Source: Gordonibacter faecis (GTDB lineage: Bacteria > Actinomycetota > Coriobacteriia > Coriobacteriales > Eggerthellaceae). From it: DNA of 64,000 nucleotides. The notes under the pieces were generated by a model. The model had not been told where the DNA came from. It made no database searches and worked only from the letters and a program-made list of their open reading frames with translations. The DNA lies in NCBI RefSeq assembly GCF_030077735.1, contig NZ_JASJEU010000003.1:124001-188000 (forward strand), written 5' to 3'. Below, in pieces: positions 51,133-59,344 of this stretch; position 1 is the stretch's first letter; each line of letters opens with the position of its first letter. The translations under genes and the position numbers were made by a program.

Positions 51133-52260
51133 ATGCCGAACGGAAGCGAGGCGCGCTCTGCCGTGCGTGCCGCAGTCACTGCACTGCCTGAACAGCTGCT
51201 CTCCCCTCCCTATGAACTCCGTACCGAAATGAACTGGATTGATTTCTCGGGAACGGCGAATCCGCTGGGGACGCCGCCCTCGTTCATTCGCGCCATGCAA
51301 GATGCCCTCACGGCCGGCGAGTTGAACTACCCGCCTGACCGCGAGGCCCACGCGCTGCGCAGTGTGCTGGCGCGTCAGCACGGCATGCCGGTGGAGTCGT
51401 TCTTGGTTGGCTCAACTGTGGGCGACATGGTGCGTGCCGTTGCGCAAACCTATCAGCCCTGCACGGTGGGCGTGACGGTGCCGGGCCCGGTTGAGTACGC
51501 ACTTGCGGCCGGCAACGCTGGTCATCGCGTGGTGGAAATTTCTGGGCCCGCTGGCTTTGTGATGCCCGACCCCGCGGCGGCTGCTCGCCACGGTATTGTG
51601 TTCGATGCCGCCGTGTTGGCGAACCCGGGGTATCCCACGAGCCGCCTTCTGCCCCTGCCCACGTTACTTTCCTATTTGGAAGCGTGCACGTGGGTGGTGG
51701 TGGACGAACGCTCCATTGAGCTGACGCTCGGCGGCGAAAGCATGGTGCCGCTTGTACGCGAACATCGCAACCTGGTGGTGGTGCGCTCGTTCTGCGAACC
51801 GTACGCCATGCCGGGCATTCCCATTAGCTACTGCGTGGCGCACCCTGACACCATCGCGCAGATCGCGCGCTTCTACGACAGTTCCTGCGTGCCCATGTTT
51901 GCCGAGGTACTGGGCGAGTTAGCCCTGGCTGAGCGCGAGCATTTGGAACGCACGCGCGAGTTTTTGGAGTACGAAATTCCCTGGATGCAGTGCATGCTTA
52001 GCCTGGTGCCGGGTATCGACATCTTCCCCGCCGAGGCGAACTACGTCATGTGTACGTTCGAGAACGGCCCGGACTTAGATTTGAACGTGGCAAACACCGA
52101 AGAGCTGGCGAACCGTTTGCAGCTGGCCGGGTTCCTTATTCGCAAGCTGGAAGGAACGCCGGGGCTTTCCGATGGCCGCTACTTCTGCGTGGCCGTGCGC
52201 ACGCGCGAGGACAACGAGAAGCTGGTTGCAGCCCTGCGCGAGATTATCGCCGGGTGCTAG
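51133..52260 (+). CDS. Aminotransferase class I/II-fold protein lacking the PLP lysine
   Basis: The 375-residue protein has the fold-type I layout of HisC/CobD-like enzymes: 'DFSGTANPLGTPPSFIRAM', 'GSTVGDMVRAV', 'LANPGYPTSR' (usually NPxNPTG), 'VVVDERSIEL' and a C-terminal domain. The PLP-binding segment, normally S-x-S-K-x-x-x-x-x-G, reads 'SFCEPYAMPG', with Glu222 where the Schiff-base Lys should be; the codon is GAA. The Asn and Asp that hold the cofactor remain. It may be a non-catalytic PLP-fold protein or use another chemistry. It is a lone gene with AAAGGAG upstream and a terminator downstream. Confidence 0.82.
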   Translation: MPNGSEARSAVRAAVTALPEQLLSPPYELRTEMNWIDFSGTANPLGTPPSFIRAMQDALTAGELNYPPDREAHALRSVLARQHGMPVESFLVGSTVGDMVRAVAQTYQPCTVGVTVPGPVEYALAAGNAGHRVVEISGPAGFVMPDPAAAARHGIVFDAAVLANPGYPTSRLLPLPTLLSYLEACTWVVVDERSIELTLGGESMVPLVREHRNLVVVRSFCEPYAMPGIPISYCVAHPDTIAQIARFYDSSCVPMFAEVLGELALAEREHLERTREFLEYEIPWMQCMLSLVPGIDIFPAEANYVMCTFENGPDLDLNVANTEELANRLQLAGFLIRKLEGTPGLSDGRYFCVAVRTREDNEKLVAALREIIAGC

Positions 52261-52294
52261 CGAGGCGCAGAGCGTTCTGTAAGTGAACAAATGT

Positions 52295-52332
52295 AAGGGG
52301 AGGGACGCGAGGGCTGTGTCCCTCCCCTTTTT
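52295..52332 (+). terminator. Intrinsic terminator after the PLP-fold gene
   Basis: aaggggaggga and tccctcccctt form an 11-bp stem around a 13-nt loop with a T-run, 35 nt after the stop. Confidence 0.9.
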
Positions 52333-52355
52333 GCTCTGCACTTGTGACGCAATGC

Positions 52356-52565
52356 CTAGTCGATGCTGGTCACTTCGTAGCCGGCGTCAACGACGGCGGC
52401 GGACAGCGTATCAGCGGGCACATCGTGAGTCAGGTGGGCGGTGGCGGTACCGGCATCGAGATCAACCACGGCCTCTTCAACTCCGTCGATGCCTTCCAGG
52501 GCCTTTTTCACGTGAGCCACGCAGTGCTGGCACATCATGCCTTCTACGTGCAGCGTCTTCTCCAT
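52356..52565 (-). CDS. copZ: Possible internal start: free CopZ-like copper chaperone
   Basis: Within the copA frame, ATG 52565 begins MEKTLHVEGMMCQHC, a typical start for a free CopZ. An ideal Shine-Dalgarno (AAAGGAG, 52572-52578) lies 6 nt before it. Initiation here would release a 69-residue HMA chaperone with the CxxC copper site besides the full-length pump. The sequence looks like a former separate copZ fused in frame to copA by loss of the copA stop codon. Whether the internal start is used is not shown. Confidence 0.5.
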   Translation of the reverse strand: MEKTLHVEGMMCQHCVAHVKKALEGIDGVEEAVVDLDAGTATAHLTHDVPADTLSAAVVDAGYEVTSID

Positions 52566-54956
52566 GGTGATCTCCTTTCGTGCGGGCGCTTCTGCGTCCT
52601 CGGTTTGTGTCTGGTTCTCGGGCGTGGTGCCCGGTGTTCCCTCAGGAAGTGACGCTTCCAACGGCGGGAGCGGTGCGACTGCCGTGAAGCGGGGGCGCCA
52701 GCCGCGCAGGCGCAGGGCGTTCGTGACAACGCAGACCGAACTCAAACTCATGGCGGCAGCGGCAATCATGGGGTTCAGGTTCACGCCCCACATTGACAGC
52801 ACGCCAGCGGCCACGGGAATGCACACGGCGTTATAGATGAGCGCCCAGAAAAGGTTTTGCTTGATGGTGCGCATGGTGGCACGCGACAGCTGGATGGCGG
52901 CAGGCACATCCATCAGGTCACTGCGCATGAGCACCACATCGGCGCTTTCGATGGCGATGTCGGTACCCGCCCCAATGGCAATGCCCACATCCGCACGGGC
53001 AAGCGCGGGCGCATCGTTAATGCCGTCGCCCACCATGGCCGTGGCGCCGCTTTCGGACAGGCGGCGAATTTCGCGCTCTTTGCCGTCGGGCAGCACGCCC
53101 GCAATAACCTCGTCGGCACCCACTTCGCGCTGAATGGCGGCCGCGGTGCGCTCATTGTCGCCGGTGAGCATGATGGTGTGAATGCCCATGGCCTTGAGTT
53201 CGGCCAGTGCGGCGGCGCTTGAGGGCTTCACGGTATCGGCCACCGCCAGCACGCCAAGCACCTCGCCGTTCTGTGCGAAGAAGAGCGGGGTTTTGCCCTC
53301 GTCAGCGAAGGTTTGCGCAACAGTAGCCAACTCACCTGGCGCAATGCCACGCGCCTCCATCATGCGCAGGTTACCCGCACACGTGGGAATATCATCCACG
53401 AGCGCTTCCACCCCTTCGCCGGGAATCTGCTTGAAGTCCTCCACGATGAGGGGGTACGCCTGGTGTGCGCGGGCGTAGTCGCAGACGGCGCGTGCGAGCG
53501 GATGCTCGGAGCGGCCTTCGATGGATGTGGCCACCTCAAGCAGGCGCGCTTCGTCCACGCCGGGGGCTACGCGTACGTCGGTGACGCTCGGGGTGCCCTC
53601 CGTGACCGTGCCCGTCTTGTCGAGCACGACCGTTTTCACGCCGTGCGCCGTTTCCAGTGCCTCGGCCGACTTCACGAGGATGCCGTTTTGTGCGCCGCGG
53701 CCCGTACCCACCATAATAGCCGTGGGCGTGGCCAGGCCCAACGCGCAGGGACACGAGATAACGAGCACACTCACGGCGTGCGAGAGCGCCACTTCCAGCG
53801 TTGCGCCACCAAGCAGCCACACCGCAAAGGTGACCAACGCAATGCCAATAACGATAGGCACGAACACACCCGAAATCTTGTCGGCCAGCTTCTCGATGGG
53901 AGCCTTGGTGGACGTGGCTTCGTCAACCAGGCGAATAATGCCCGCGAGCGTGGTGTCGTCGCCCACGCGGTCGGCGCGCATGGTGAACCATCCCGTACGA
54001 TTCACGGTAGCGCCCGTCACCGTATCGCCCGGACCCTTGTCCACCGGCACGCTTTCTCCCGTGATCACCGACTCATCAAGCGTGCCGGTGCCTTCAAGCA
54101 CCGTACCATCTACCGGCACCCCTTCGCCCGCGCGAACCACCAACACATCTCCCGCACGCACGTCATCAGCGGGAATGCGCTCTTCGCGGCCGTCCACCAA
54201 GCGCGTGGCCTCCTTCGGCGCCAAATCCATGAGCTTCGCGATGACGTCGGTGGTCTTGCCCTTCGCGCGCGCCTCGAAGTATTTCCCCAGTGTAATGAGC
54301 GTGAGAATCATGGCAGCGGACTCGAAGTAGAGATCCATCACCGCCACATGCGCGCCCATTGCATCACTCGCGCCGAGCGCGTACCCAATTTTGTAGAGCG
54401 CGTACACGCCGTAGATGGTGGATGCGGCCGAACCGAGGGCGATGAGCGAGTCCATGTTCGGCGCGCCGTGCGCGAGCGTTTTGAAACCCACGCGGAAGAA
54501 CTTGAAGTTCACAAAGATCACGGGCAGCAGCAGCAAAAACTGCGTAAAGGCGAACGGCATGATGTTTGAGTCGCCCGTGAGAAAGCCCGGCAGCGGCCAG
54601 CCGAACATGTGGCCCATGGACAGGTAAAACAGCGGCATCGTGAATATGATGGATATGATGAGGCGGTTGCGTACGCGCTTGGCTTCGGCCGCAGCGTCGG
54701 CCACTGGGCGCGCCTCGGCGGCGCGAGTACTGGGCGCAGCACCCCGCTCGGGGCGCTGGGTGGCCCCATAGCCCGCCTTTTCCACGGCTGCCTCGATGGC
54801 GGTTGCCGTGTTGAGGTCATCGAGTTCCACTTCCATACTATTCTTAAGCAGGTTCACGGCCACGTCCTGCACGCCGTCCACCGCGCGCGTGGCCTTCTCC
54901 ACCCGCGCCGAGCACGCCGCACAGGTCATACCCGCAATATCAAACGTCACCTTCAC
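52356..54956 (-). CDS. copA: Copper-exporting P1B-type ATPase with C-terminal CopZ-like domain
   Basis: The 866-residue pump has an N-terminal HMA domain with 'GMTCAACSA' (Cys12, Cys15), eight helices with 'SCPCALGLATPTAIM' (CPC metal site), the phosphorylation motif DKTGT and 'GDGINDAPALARADVGIA'. From residue 798 a second HMA domain with 'VEGMMCQHC' (Cys809, Cys812) forms the C-terminus, separated by a Pro/Thr/Glu linker. C-terminal HMA domains are uncommon in CopA. I chose GTG 54956, with GAGAGG upstream, over a long in-frame start at 55019. It exports Cu(I) and is probably controlled by CsoR. Confidence 0.93.
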   Translation of the reverse strand: MKVTFDIAGMTCAACSARVEKATRAVDGVQDVAVNLLKNSMEVELDDLNTATAIEAAVEKAGYGATQRPERGAAPSTRAAEARPVADAAAEAKRVRNRLIISIIFTMPLFYLSMGHMFGWPLPGFLTGDSNIMPFAFTQFLLLLPVIFVNFKFFRVGFKTLAHGAPNMDSLIALGSAASTIYGVYALYKIGYALGASDAMGAHVAVMDLYFESAAMILTLITLGKYFEARAKGKTTDVIAKLMDLAPKEATRLVDGREERIPADDVRAGDVLVVRAGEGVPVDGTVLEGTGTLDESVITGESVPVDKGPGDTVTGATVNRTGWFTMRADRVGDDTTLAGIIRLVDEATSTKAPIEKLADKISGVFVPIVIGIALVTFAVWLLGGATLEVALSHAVSVLVISCPCALGLATPTAIMVGTGRGAQNGILVKSAEALETAHGVKTVVLDKTGTVTEGTPSVTDVRVAPGVDEARLLEVATSIEGRSEHPLARAVCDYARAHQAYPLIVEDFKQIPGEGVEALVDDIPTCAGNLRMMEARGIAPGELATVAQTFADEGKTPLFFAQNGEVLGVLAVADTVKPSSAAALAELKAMGIHTIMLTGDNERTAAAIQREVGADEVIAGVLPDGKEREIRRLSESGATAMVGDGINDAPALARADVGIAIGAGTDIAIESADVVLMRSDLMDVPAAIQLSRATMRTIKQNLFWALIYNAVCIPVAAGVLSMWGVNLNPMIAAAAMSLSSVCVVTNALRLRGWRPRFTAVAPLPPLEASLPEGTPGTTPENQTQTEDAEAPARKEITMEKTLHVEGMMCQHCVAHVKKALEGIDGVEEAVVDLDAGTATAHLTHDVPADTLSAAVVDAGYEVTSID
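52572..52578 (-). promoter_or_regulatory. Internal ribosome-binding site inside copA
   Basis: AAAGGAG on the minus strand with a 6-nt spacer to an in-frame ATG, at the junction between the linker and the CopZ-like domain. Confidence 0.55.
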
Positions 54957-55013
54957 GACGAATTCCTCTCTAGTTGAAGCCTGAACTACCCATTCGCTAT
55001 TGCCGCACCCTTT

Positions 55014-55060
55014 TGTCATCCTGAGCGAAGGCGCGCAGCGCCGAAGTCGAAGGATCTCGT
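55014..55060. repeat. Dispersed palindromic repeat (inverted orientation)
   Basis: Runs from tgtcatcctgagcg to cgaaggatctcg, the reverse of the 22248 type, with one degenerate end (ggatctcg). It lies in the copA-csoR gap. Confidence 0.75.
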
Positions 55061-55096
55061 GCGGTGTTAACTGAAAGCCTCCCCGCTACCGCCGCA

Positions 55097-55134
55097 CGGG
55101 ATCCTTCGACTCGCTTTGCTCGCTCAGGATGACA
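55097..55134. repeat. Dispersed palindromic repeat
   Basis: cgggatccttcgactcgctt to cgctcaggatgaca. Together with the inverted copy at 55014 it fills most of the 197-bp gap between copA and csoR. Confidence 0.8.
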
Positions 55135-55153
55135 GGAAGGGGCTTCACTCTCT

Positions 55154-55456
55154 CTATCGTGAGAACTTTTGGAGTAGTTGCATTACTTCGTCGACCACTT
55201 CTACGTTGCCTTTTTGGATTTGTTCGACGACGCAGGTTTCCAGGTGGTCTTGCAGGAGAAGCGCCGAGACGCGATGCACGGCGCTTTCGGCGGCCGCAAG
55301 TTGTGTGAGCACATCTCCGCAGTAGCGGTTGTCTTCAATCATGGCTTTCACGCCGTTGAGCTGGCCGATTGCGCGGTTGAGGCGCTTTTGCAAATCGGCC
55401 TGTAACTCTTCTGAGCGCGGGGTATTCTTTTGATGGCAGCAGGCTTTGTCTTCCAT
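55154..55456 (-). CDS. csoR: Copper-sensing repressor, CsoR family
   Basis: The 100-residue all-helical protein has the Cu(I) ligand set Cys46, His71 and Cys75 ('NRYCGDV', 'DHLETC'), with the 25- and 4-residue spacings of CsoR from Mycobacterium tuberculosis. Its N-terminus has extra Cys/His (KACCHQK) of unknown use. GGAA lies 8 nt before ATG 55456. Apo-CsoR represses copper genes and Cu(I) releases it from DNA. Two GC-tract operator-like palindromes lie upstream, so it is probably autoregulated, and copA is the obvious partner 197 nt downstream. Confidence 0.93.
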   Translation of the reverse strand: MEDKACCHQKNTPRSEELQADLQKRLNRAIGQLNGVKAMIEDNRYCGDVLTQLAAAESAVHRVSALLLQDHLETCVVEQIQKGNVEVVDEVMQLLQKFSR

Positions 55457-55480
55457 GAGTGCACTTCCTTCGCCTTTCAT

Positions 55481-55534
55481 ATACCCCCTAGGGGCATCTC
55501 TCTTTTGGCGTCAGTATATACCCCCTATGGGTAT
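55481..55534. promoter_or_regulatory. Tandem CsoR-type operators upstream of csoR
   Basis: Two similar sites occur: ataccccctagggg (55481-55494) and ataccccctatgggtat (55518-55534), 37 bp apart. Both resemble the G/C-tract pseudo-palindrome TAnCCCCnnnGGGGnTA bound by CsoR proteins. They cover the region where the csoR promoter must lie. Confidence 0.75.
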
Positions 55535-55633
55535 TGTCAAGCGTCAATCACTGGACTACCCGCGGACGGTTGAAGGCCGTGATACAATGCCCCGCACGAT
55601 TGAGTGCGCGCTAAGAGCGGAGGTATAAACACC

Positions 55634-56299
55634 GTGTGTCGACGGTTTGTGGTGGTTGAGCGGGCGGAGGTGGCACGTATTGCTGCTGAAGTTGCGCGCG
55701 ATGTGGCGGCACATGCGGGCGAGTTGAGTGTGCTTGACCCGCTGGAGGCGTGGCGTCCTTTTTTAAGCGCGCCAGTGTCGGATGCGCCGGGGGTGCAGCG
55801 CGAAGCGTTTCCCCAGGCAGTTGTGCCGCTTATTGCGCCAACTGGCGTGGGCGCTCAGCTGGCGGTCGCGGATATGGTGTGGGGGTTTGAGGTTCCTTGG
55901 AAGAAGGGGCCGGTGTTTAACACGCGCATTGAAACGGCGCTTGATGACCCGACGTGCATGTGGGCGGAATCGCTCGCGAAGCGGCGCTGCCTTGTGCCAG
56001 CGTGGGCGTTTTACGAGTCACACGCCACCGAAACCGTCCCAAGCGCGCGCACCGGCAAGCCCGTGAAGCGCCAATACGCCTTCGAACGTCCCGATGGCGC
56101 GCCGCTTCTGCTGGCAGGCATTCACGATCAGGGGTGCTTCTCGCTGGTAACCACACAGCCGAATGAAACAGTGGCACCGGTCCATGACCGCATGCCCCTC
56201 GCGCTTGACACGAAGGAAGCCACTCTCTGGCTCACCGGAAATTACGCCCCACTTCTCAACCGCGAAGGCCTGCCTCTTACAAGCGCACCTGAAGCATAA
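55634..56299 (+). CDS. SRAP (HMCES/YedK) abasic-site-protecting protein
   Basis: The 221-residue protein has the SRAP layout: the start M-Cys-Arg-Arg-Phe, which leaves the catalytic Cys2 after Met removal, then 'FNTRIET' (Asn), 'PAWAFYESH' (Glu) and 'PVHDRMPLAL' (His). I chose GTG 55634, with GGAGG 10 nt upstream, because Cys2 must follow the initiator; a longer start at 55604 would abolish activity. SRAP proteins crosslink to abasic sites in single-stranded DNA. It is monocistronic, next to csoR on the opposite strand. Confidence 0.9.
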   Translation: MCRRFVVVERAEVARIAAEVARDVAAHAGELSVLDPLEAWRPFLSAPVSDAPGVQREAFPQAVVPLIAPTGVGAQLAVADMVWGFEVPWKKGPVFNTRIETALDDPTCMWAESLAKRRCLVPAWAFYESHATETVPSARTGKPVKRQYAFERPDGAPLLLAGIHDQGCFSLVTTQPNETVAPVHDRMPLALDTKEATLWLTGNYAPLLNREGLPLTSAPEA

Positions 56300-56369
56300 G
56301 TTCACCCACTTTGCTTCACCCTTCCCCGTTGTTTCTCATTAGGCAGGTACACGCAACGGGCCAAGAGTG

Positions 56370-57305
56370 CTATTTCCCTCGCTCAGAAAGCAGCAGGCCG
56401 CCGATGGTGAGGAGGACGCCTACGATGACGGGCGGCGTGAGTGGGTCGCTGAGGATGGCGGCAGACGCAAGCACCGTGAGGGCTGGCACCAGGTAGATAT
56501 AGAGGCTCGTTTTCACCGGGCCGAGTTCTTTCACCGCAAGGTTCCACGTGACGAAGCAGAGCGCGCTTGCGCCGAGGCCCAAAAACACCAGGTTGCCCCA
56601 CATTTCCGGCGCAGCGAGTGAACCCCAGTCGGGTGAGAAGCCCAAAAACGGCAGTGTGGGCACCATAAACAGCAAGCCCCACGCGAACGTGCGGCGCGTT
56701 ACAAGGATGCTGTCGTGGCCGAACCCCGCTATCTTTTTCGTCACGATGGAATACACCGCCCAGGTGGCGGCCGCGGCAAGCGCCAGCAGCACGCCCGTGA
56801 GTCCGGCCTCCCCCAGCCCGTCGGTGGCCGCACCGCCCGCAAAGCTCACCAAGCACACGCCCGCCATCGCAAGCGCAAACCCCAGAAAGAACGGCACGCG
56901 CAAACGCTCCTTCAGCACGAGGGCCGATAACACGCCCGTGAACAGGGGTGCTGCAGCCACCACCACGCCCACGATGGAAGCTGTGGTGAACGTGAGCGCA
57001 ATGTTCTCTAATAAATAGTAGAGGGTGATGCCGGTGGCACCTGCAAGCATGAACCATTTCTCCTGTTTGAAACCTTCGACGTGCAGCCGGCGCGGACGCA
57101 GGGCGGCAAGCGCAACAAAGCCAATGACGAAGCGGAAAAAGAGTATTTCGATGGGTGTCAAATGGACGAGCAGCACCTTGGTGGACACGAAGGTGACCGC
57201 CCATACCAAGACGGTGACCAGCGCAAAGACATGCCCGCGTGCTGCGGGATGACGAAGCGCTGTCTCGGTTGAAGTGCTGGATTCTCCTTCGGCGATTGTT
57301 GGCAT
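56370..57305 (-). CDS. EamA/DMT-superfamily transporter
   Basis: The 311-residue protein has ten helices in two EamA repeats, with 'VTVLVWAVTFVSTKVLL' at the first helix and 'LLALAAAATWAVYSIVTKK' at the start of the second. It is an RhaT/YdcZ-type drug or metabolite exporter with unknown substrate. GAGGGG lies 8 nt before ATG 57305. The start is 2 nt after the stop of the AraC regulator, so the two are co-transcribed and the regulator probably controls the transporter. Confidence 0.9.
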   Translation of the reverse strand: MPTIAEGESSTSTETALRHPAARGHVFALVTVLVWAVTFVSTKVLLVHLTPIEILFFRFVIGFVALAALRPRRLHVEGFKQEKWFMLAGATGITLYYLLENIALTFTTASIVGVVVAAAPLFTGVLSALVLKERLRVPFFLGFALAMAGVCLVSFAGGAATDGLGEAGLTGVLLALAAAATWAVYSIVTKKIAGFGHDSILVTRRTFAWGLLFMVPTLPFLGFSPDWGSLAAPEMWGNLVFLGLGASALCFVTWNLAVKELGPVKTSLYIYLVPALTVLASAAILSDPLTPPVIVGVLLTIGGLLLSERGK

Positions 57306-57307
57306 GG

Positions 57308-58210
57308 TTACCGCCCCTCTTCGTCATGGCGCGCGGATGCGGCCGCCGCTTCCCGGTAGCGTCCGGGCGTCAGGCCGAACAGAGCTTTGAACACGCGGGT
57401 CATATGCGCCTGGTCAGAAAAGCCAACGCGAGCGGCCACCTCGGCGGGCTCGACACCCTGCGCCAGCAGGTCACGTGCACGGTTCGCGCGAACAGCTTGC
57501 AAGTAGCGATGCGGCGTAAGACCCGTTTCGGCCGCGAACACCCGCACCAGATGGTAGCGCGAAAGACCCGCAACCTCGGCCAACTCGGCAAGCGTCGGGC
57601 CAGCGGCGCAGCGCTCTTCAAGCAGGGCGCGGGCGCGCTCAACCGCGGCGGAGGTGGCAGTTGGTGCGGGGTCTTCAATGGCAGCGCCCTCGCAGTACGT
57701 GGCGGCACGGGAAATGAGGGCAGCGAGCGCTTCCTCCTGCTCAAGTGCGTCGGCCATCGCATCATCCGCGAGCGCGTACACCGCTCCAAGCTCGGACGCC
57801 AGCGCCTCGTCACGCACGGTAAAGCGATCGAAACGCGCCGGCGTTTCCCCGCACGCCTGAGCGAACAGGTCATTCGGCACCACCACACTGCGATAAAAGA
57901 ACGGTTCCCCGTTCATCGGCTCGCAGCCGTGCACCTCACCAGGGCCAAACAGCACGATGTCCCCCGGCCCCAGCTCACGCACCTCACCGCGACACGTGGT
58001 GCGGCGGCGCCCGTATACAATTTCGCCCATGGTCCAGAAGTCATGGAAATGCAGGGGAAACGGCTGCACGACACCCTCAAGCGTCACCAGCTCCACTCCC
58101 GAACACGCCCGAAACTCCGCGATGTGCCGATGCTCCGCGCCCATATCAGGGTCGGCCAGGCGCGCACCCCGCACTTCGGGCCGTACGTTCCATTCCTCAA
58201 GCGTTCCCAT
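57308..58210 (-). CDS. AraC-family transcriptional regulator
   Basis: The 300-residue protein has an N-terminal cupin-like ligand domain (about 35-120, with 'PFPLHFHDFWTMGEIVYG' and 'GDIVLFGPGEVHGCEP') and a C-terminal AraC DNA-binding domain with two helix-turn-helix units (about 195-295, 'LAELAEVAGLSRYHLVRVF' and 'PAEVAARVGFSDQAHMTRVFK'). GGGAGGAC precedes ATG 58210, and the longer TTG start is not needed. It heads the operon with the EamA transporter and is the likely regulator. Confidence 0.93.
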   Translation of the reverse strand: MGTLEEWNVRPEVRGARLADPDMGAEHRHIAEFRACSGVELVTLEGVVQPFPLHFHDFWTMGEIVYGRRRTTCRGEVRELGPGDIVLFGPGEVHGCEPMNGEPFFYRSVVVPNDLFAQACGETPARFDRFTVRDEALASELGAVYALADDAMADALEQEEALAALISRAATYCEGAAIEDPAPTATSAAVERARALLEERCAAGPTLAELAEVAGLSRYHLVRVFAAETGLTPHRYLQAVRANRARDLLAQGVEPAEVAARVGFSDQAHMTRVFKALFGLTPGRYREAAAASARHDEEGR

Positions 58211-58342
58211 GTCCTCCCTTTCGTCCAAGATGAGAACAATACCACGAAGCCACGGTGGTCGTTTGAACGAAATTGCGGTCGGCGTCCAGGAAGCAGCTCG
58301 TGCAAAGAAGTAAGGCCCGTAACAAAATCTTTAAGAACCCTC

Positions 58343-58370
58343 TTGACACGCTGCTTCTCATTCGTATACT
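58343..58370 (+). promoter_or_regulatory. Strong promoter of the metal-resistance operon
   Basis: TTGACA (58343-58348), 16-nt spacer, TATACT (58365-58370): a near-consensus sigma-70-type promoter in front of the ArsR/SmtB regulator. The operator palindrome overlaps its start-site region. Confidence 0.85.
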
Positions 58371-58371
58371 T

Positions 58372-58387
58372 ATGAACAGTTGTTCAT
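58372..58387. promoter_or_regulatory. ArsR/SmtB-type operator
   Basis: ATGAACAgtTGTTCAT is a perfect 7-2-7 palindrome just after the -10 box, the usual shape and place of SmtB/ZiaR/CzrA operators (TGAACA-TGTTCA). Binding would block initiation or clearance. Confidence 0.85.
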
Positions 58388-58403
58388 ATGTTGAGAGGTT
58401 ACT

Positions 58404-58838
58404 ATGGCTGCATCGAAGAAAACAACCAAGAACGCGAAAGTGCCCGTTATCCGCACTCCTGATAAGGAGGCCGCGACGAAGGCGAGTTCCCACGACGGTG
58501 GGTGCTCGTGCGGCAATGCTCAGCATGCGGCCGAAAACGGCTTTCCCCCTACCCTTCCTGACGAGGAACTTCTCTATGACCTCGCCGACCTCTTCAAGGT
58601 GTTTGGCGATACGACGCGCATCAAAATTCTCTACGCCCTCATGGGCACGGAGCTGTGCGTCGCCGACATCGCCGAGCTCATTGGCGCCACGCAGAGCGCC
58701 GTGTCGCACCAGCTGCGCACACTCAAGCAGGCGCGCCTCGTGAAGTTCCAGCGTGACGGCAAAAACGTCATCTACTCGCTGTCGGACGACCACGTACATA
58801 CCATGCTGGCCCAAGGCCTGACCCATATCTGCGAATAA
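58404..58838 (+). CDS. ArsR/SmtB-family zinc-sensing repressor
   Basis: The 144-residue protein has a 50-residue N-terminal extension with a Cys-x-Cys (34, 36), then the winged helix (about 55-130, 'ELCVADIAELIGATQSAVSHQLRTL'). The alpha-5 metal site is complete: Asp128, His130, His141, Glu144, the D-x-H-x10-H-x2-E pattern of SmtB and CzrA. It should bind Zn(II) and release the operator at 58372. A Cd/Pb response through the CxC and ELC cysteines is possible, as in CadC. It is first in the operon with an HMA protein and a P1B ATPase. Confidence 0.92.
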   Translation: MAASKKTTKNAKVPVIRTPDKEAATKASSHDGGCSCGNAQHAAENGFPPTLPDEELLYDLADLFKVFGDTTRIKILYALMGTELCVADIAELIGATQSAVSHQLRTLKQARLVKFQRDGKNVIYSLSDDHVHTMLAQGLTHICE

Positions 58839-58856
58839 TATATCCAGCTGGCGCCG

Positions 58857-58905
58857 CGCGGGATCCTTCGACTCCGGCGCTGCGCGCCTCCGCTCAGGAT
58901 GACAT
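58857..58905. repeat. Dispersed palindromic repeat
   Basis: cgcgggatccttcgactccg to ccgctcaggatgaca, in the gap between the SmtB-like gene and the HMA gene. Copy of the 22248 family inside an operon. Confidence 0.75.
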
Positions 58906-58924
58906 CCGATCGAAAGGAACCACT

Positions 58925-59143
58925 ATGCGTAAGGCTTTCAAACTTCAGGATCTCGATTGCGCCAACTGCGCCGCCAAAATGGAGAACGGTATCAAGAGCA
59001 TCGACGGCGTAAAGAGCGCCACCGTGAGCTTCATGACCCAGAAACTCGTGCTCGAAGCCGACGACGCTCGCTTCGACGAAATTGTCGAAGAAGCCGCCCG
59101 CATCTGCAAAAAGATAGAACCCGACTGTGTGATTGTGCGGTAG
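58925..59143 (+). CDS. Free heavy-metal-associated (HMA) domain protein
   Basis: The 72-residue protein is one HMA domain with the motif 'DLDCANCAAKMENGI' (CxxC), the form found at the N-terminus of Zn/Cd/Pb ATPases such as ZntA and CadA. Here it is a separate gene, and the ATPase at 59345 lacks this domain, so the pump and its HMA domain are split. GAAAGGA precedes the ATG. It probably delivers Zn(II) or a related metal to the ATPase. Confidence 0.9.
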   Translation: MRKAFKLQDLDCANCAAKMENGIKSIDGVKSATVSFMTQKLVLEADDARFDEIVEEAARICKKIEPDCVIVR

Positions 59144-59157
59144 TGAAGCAAACCTCT

Positions 59158-59306
59158 TTGTCATCCTGAGCGGAGGCACGTAGCGCCGTAGTCGCGACGC
59201 GAAGCTAGTCCCGCAGGGGAAGGATCCCGAGCGGGCGATAGCTGGGAGTCTTTCGGTTGGCACCGCTCGGGATCCTTCGACTCGCTTCGCTCGCTCAGGA
59301 TGACAA
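59158..59306. repeat. Inverted pair of dispersed palindromic repeats
   Basis: Two copies face each other, 59158-59234 (ttgtcatcctgagcgg to ggatcccgagcgg) and 59262-59306 (ccgctcgggatccttcgact to ctcaggatgaca), in the 201-bp gap before the ATPase. They could pair with each other as a long hairpin. Confidence 0.78.
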
Positions 59307-59344
59307 ACCACTTAAAACTTAATCGAACCTCAAGGATCAATCCC

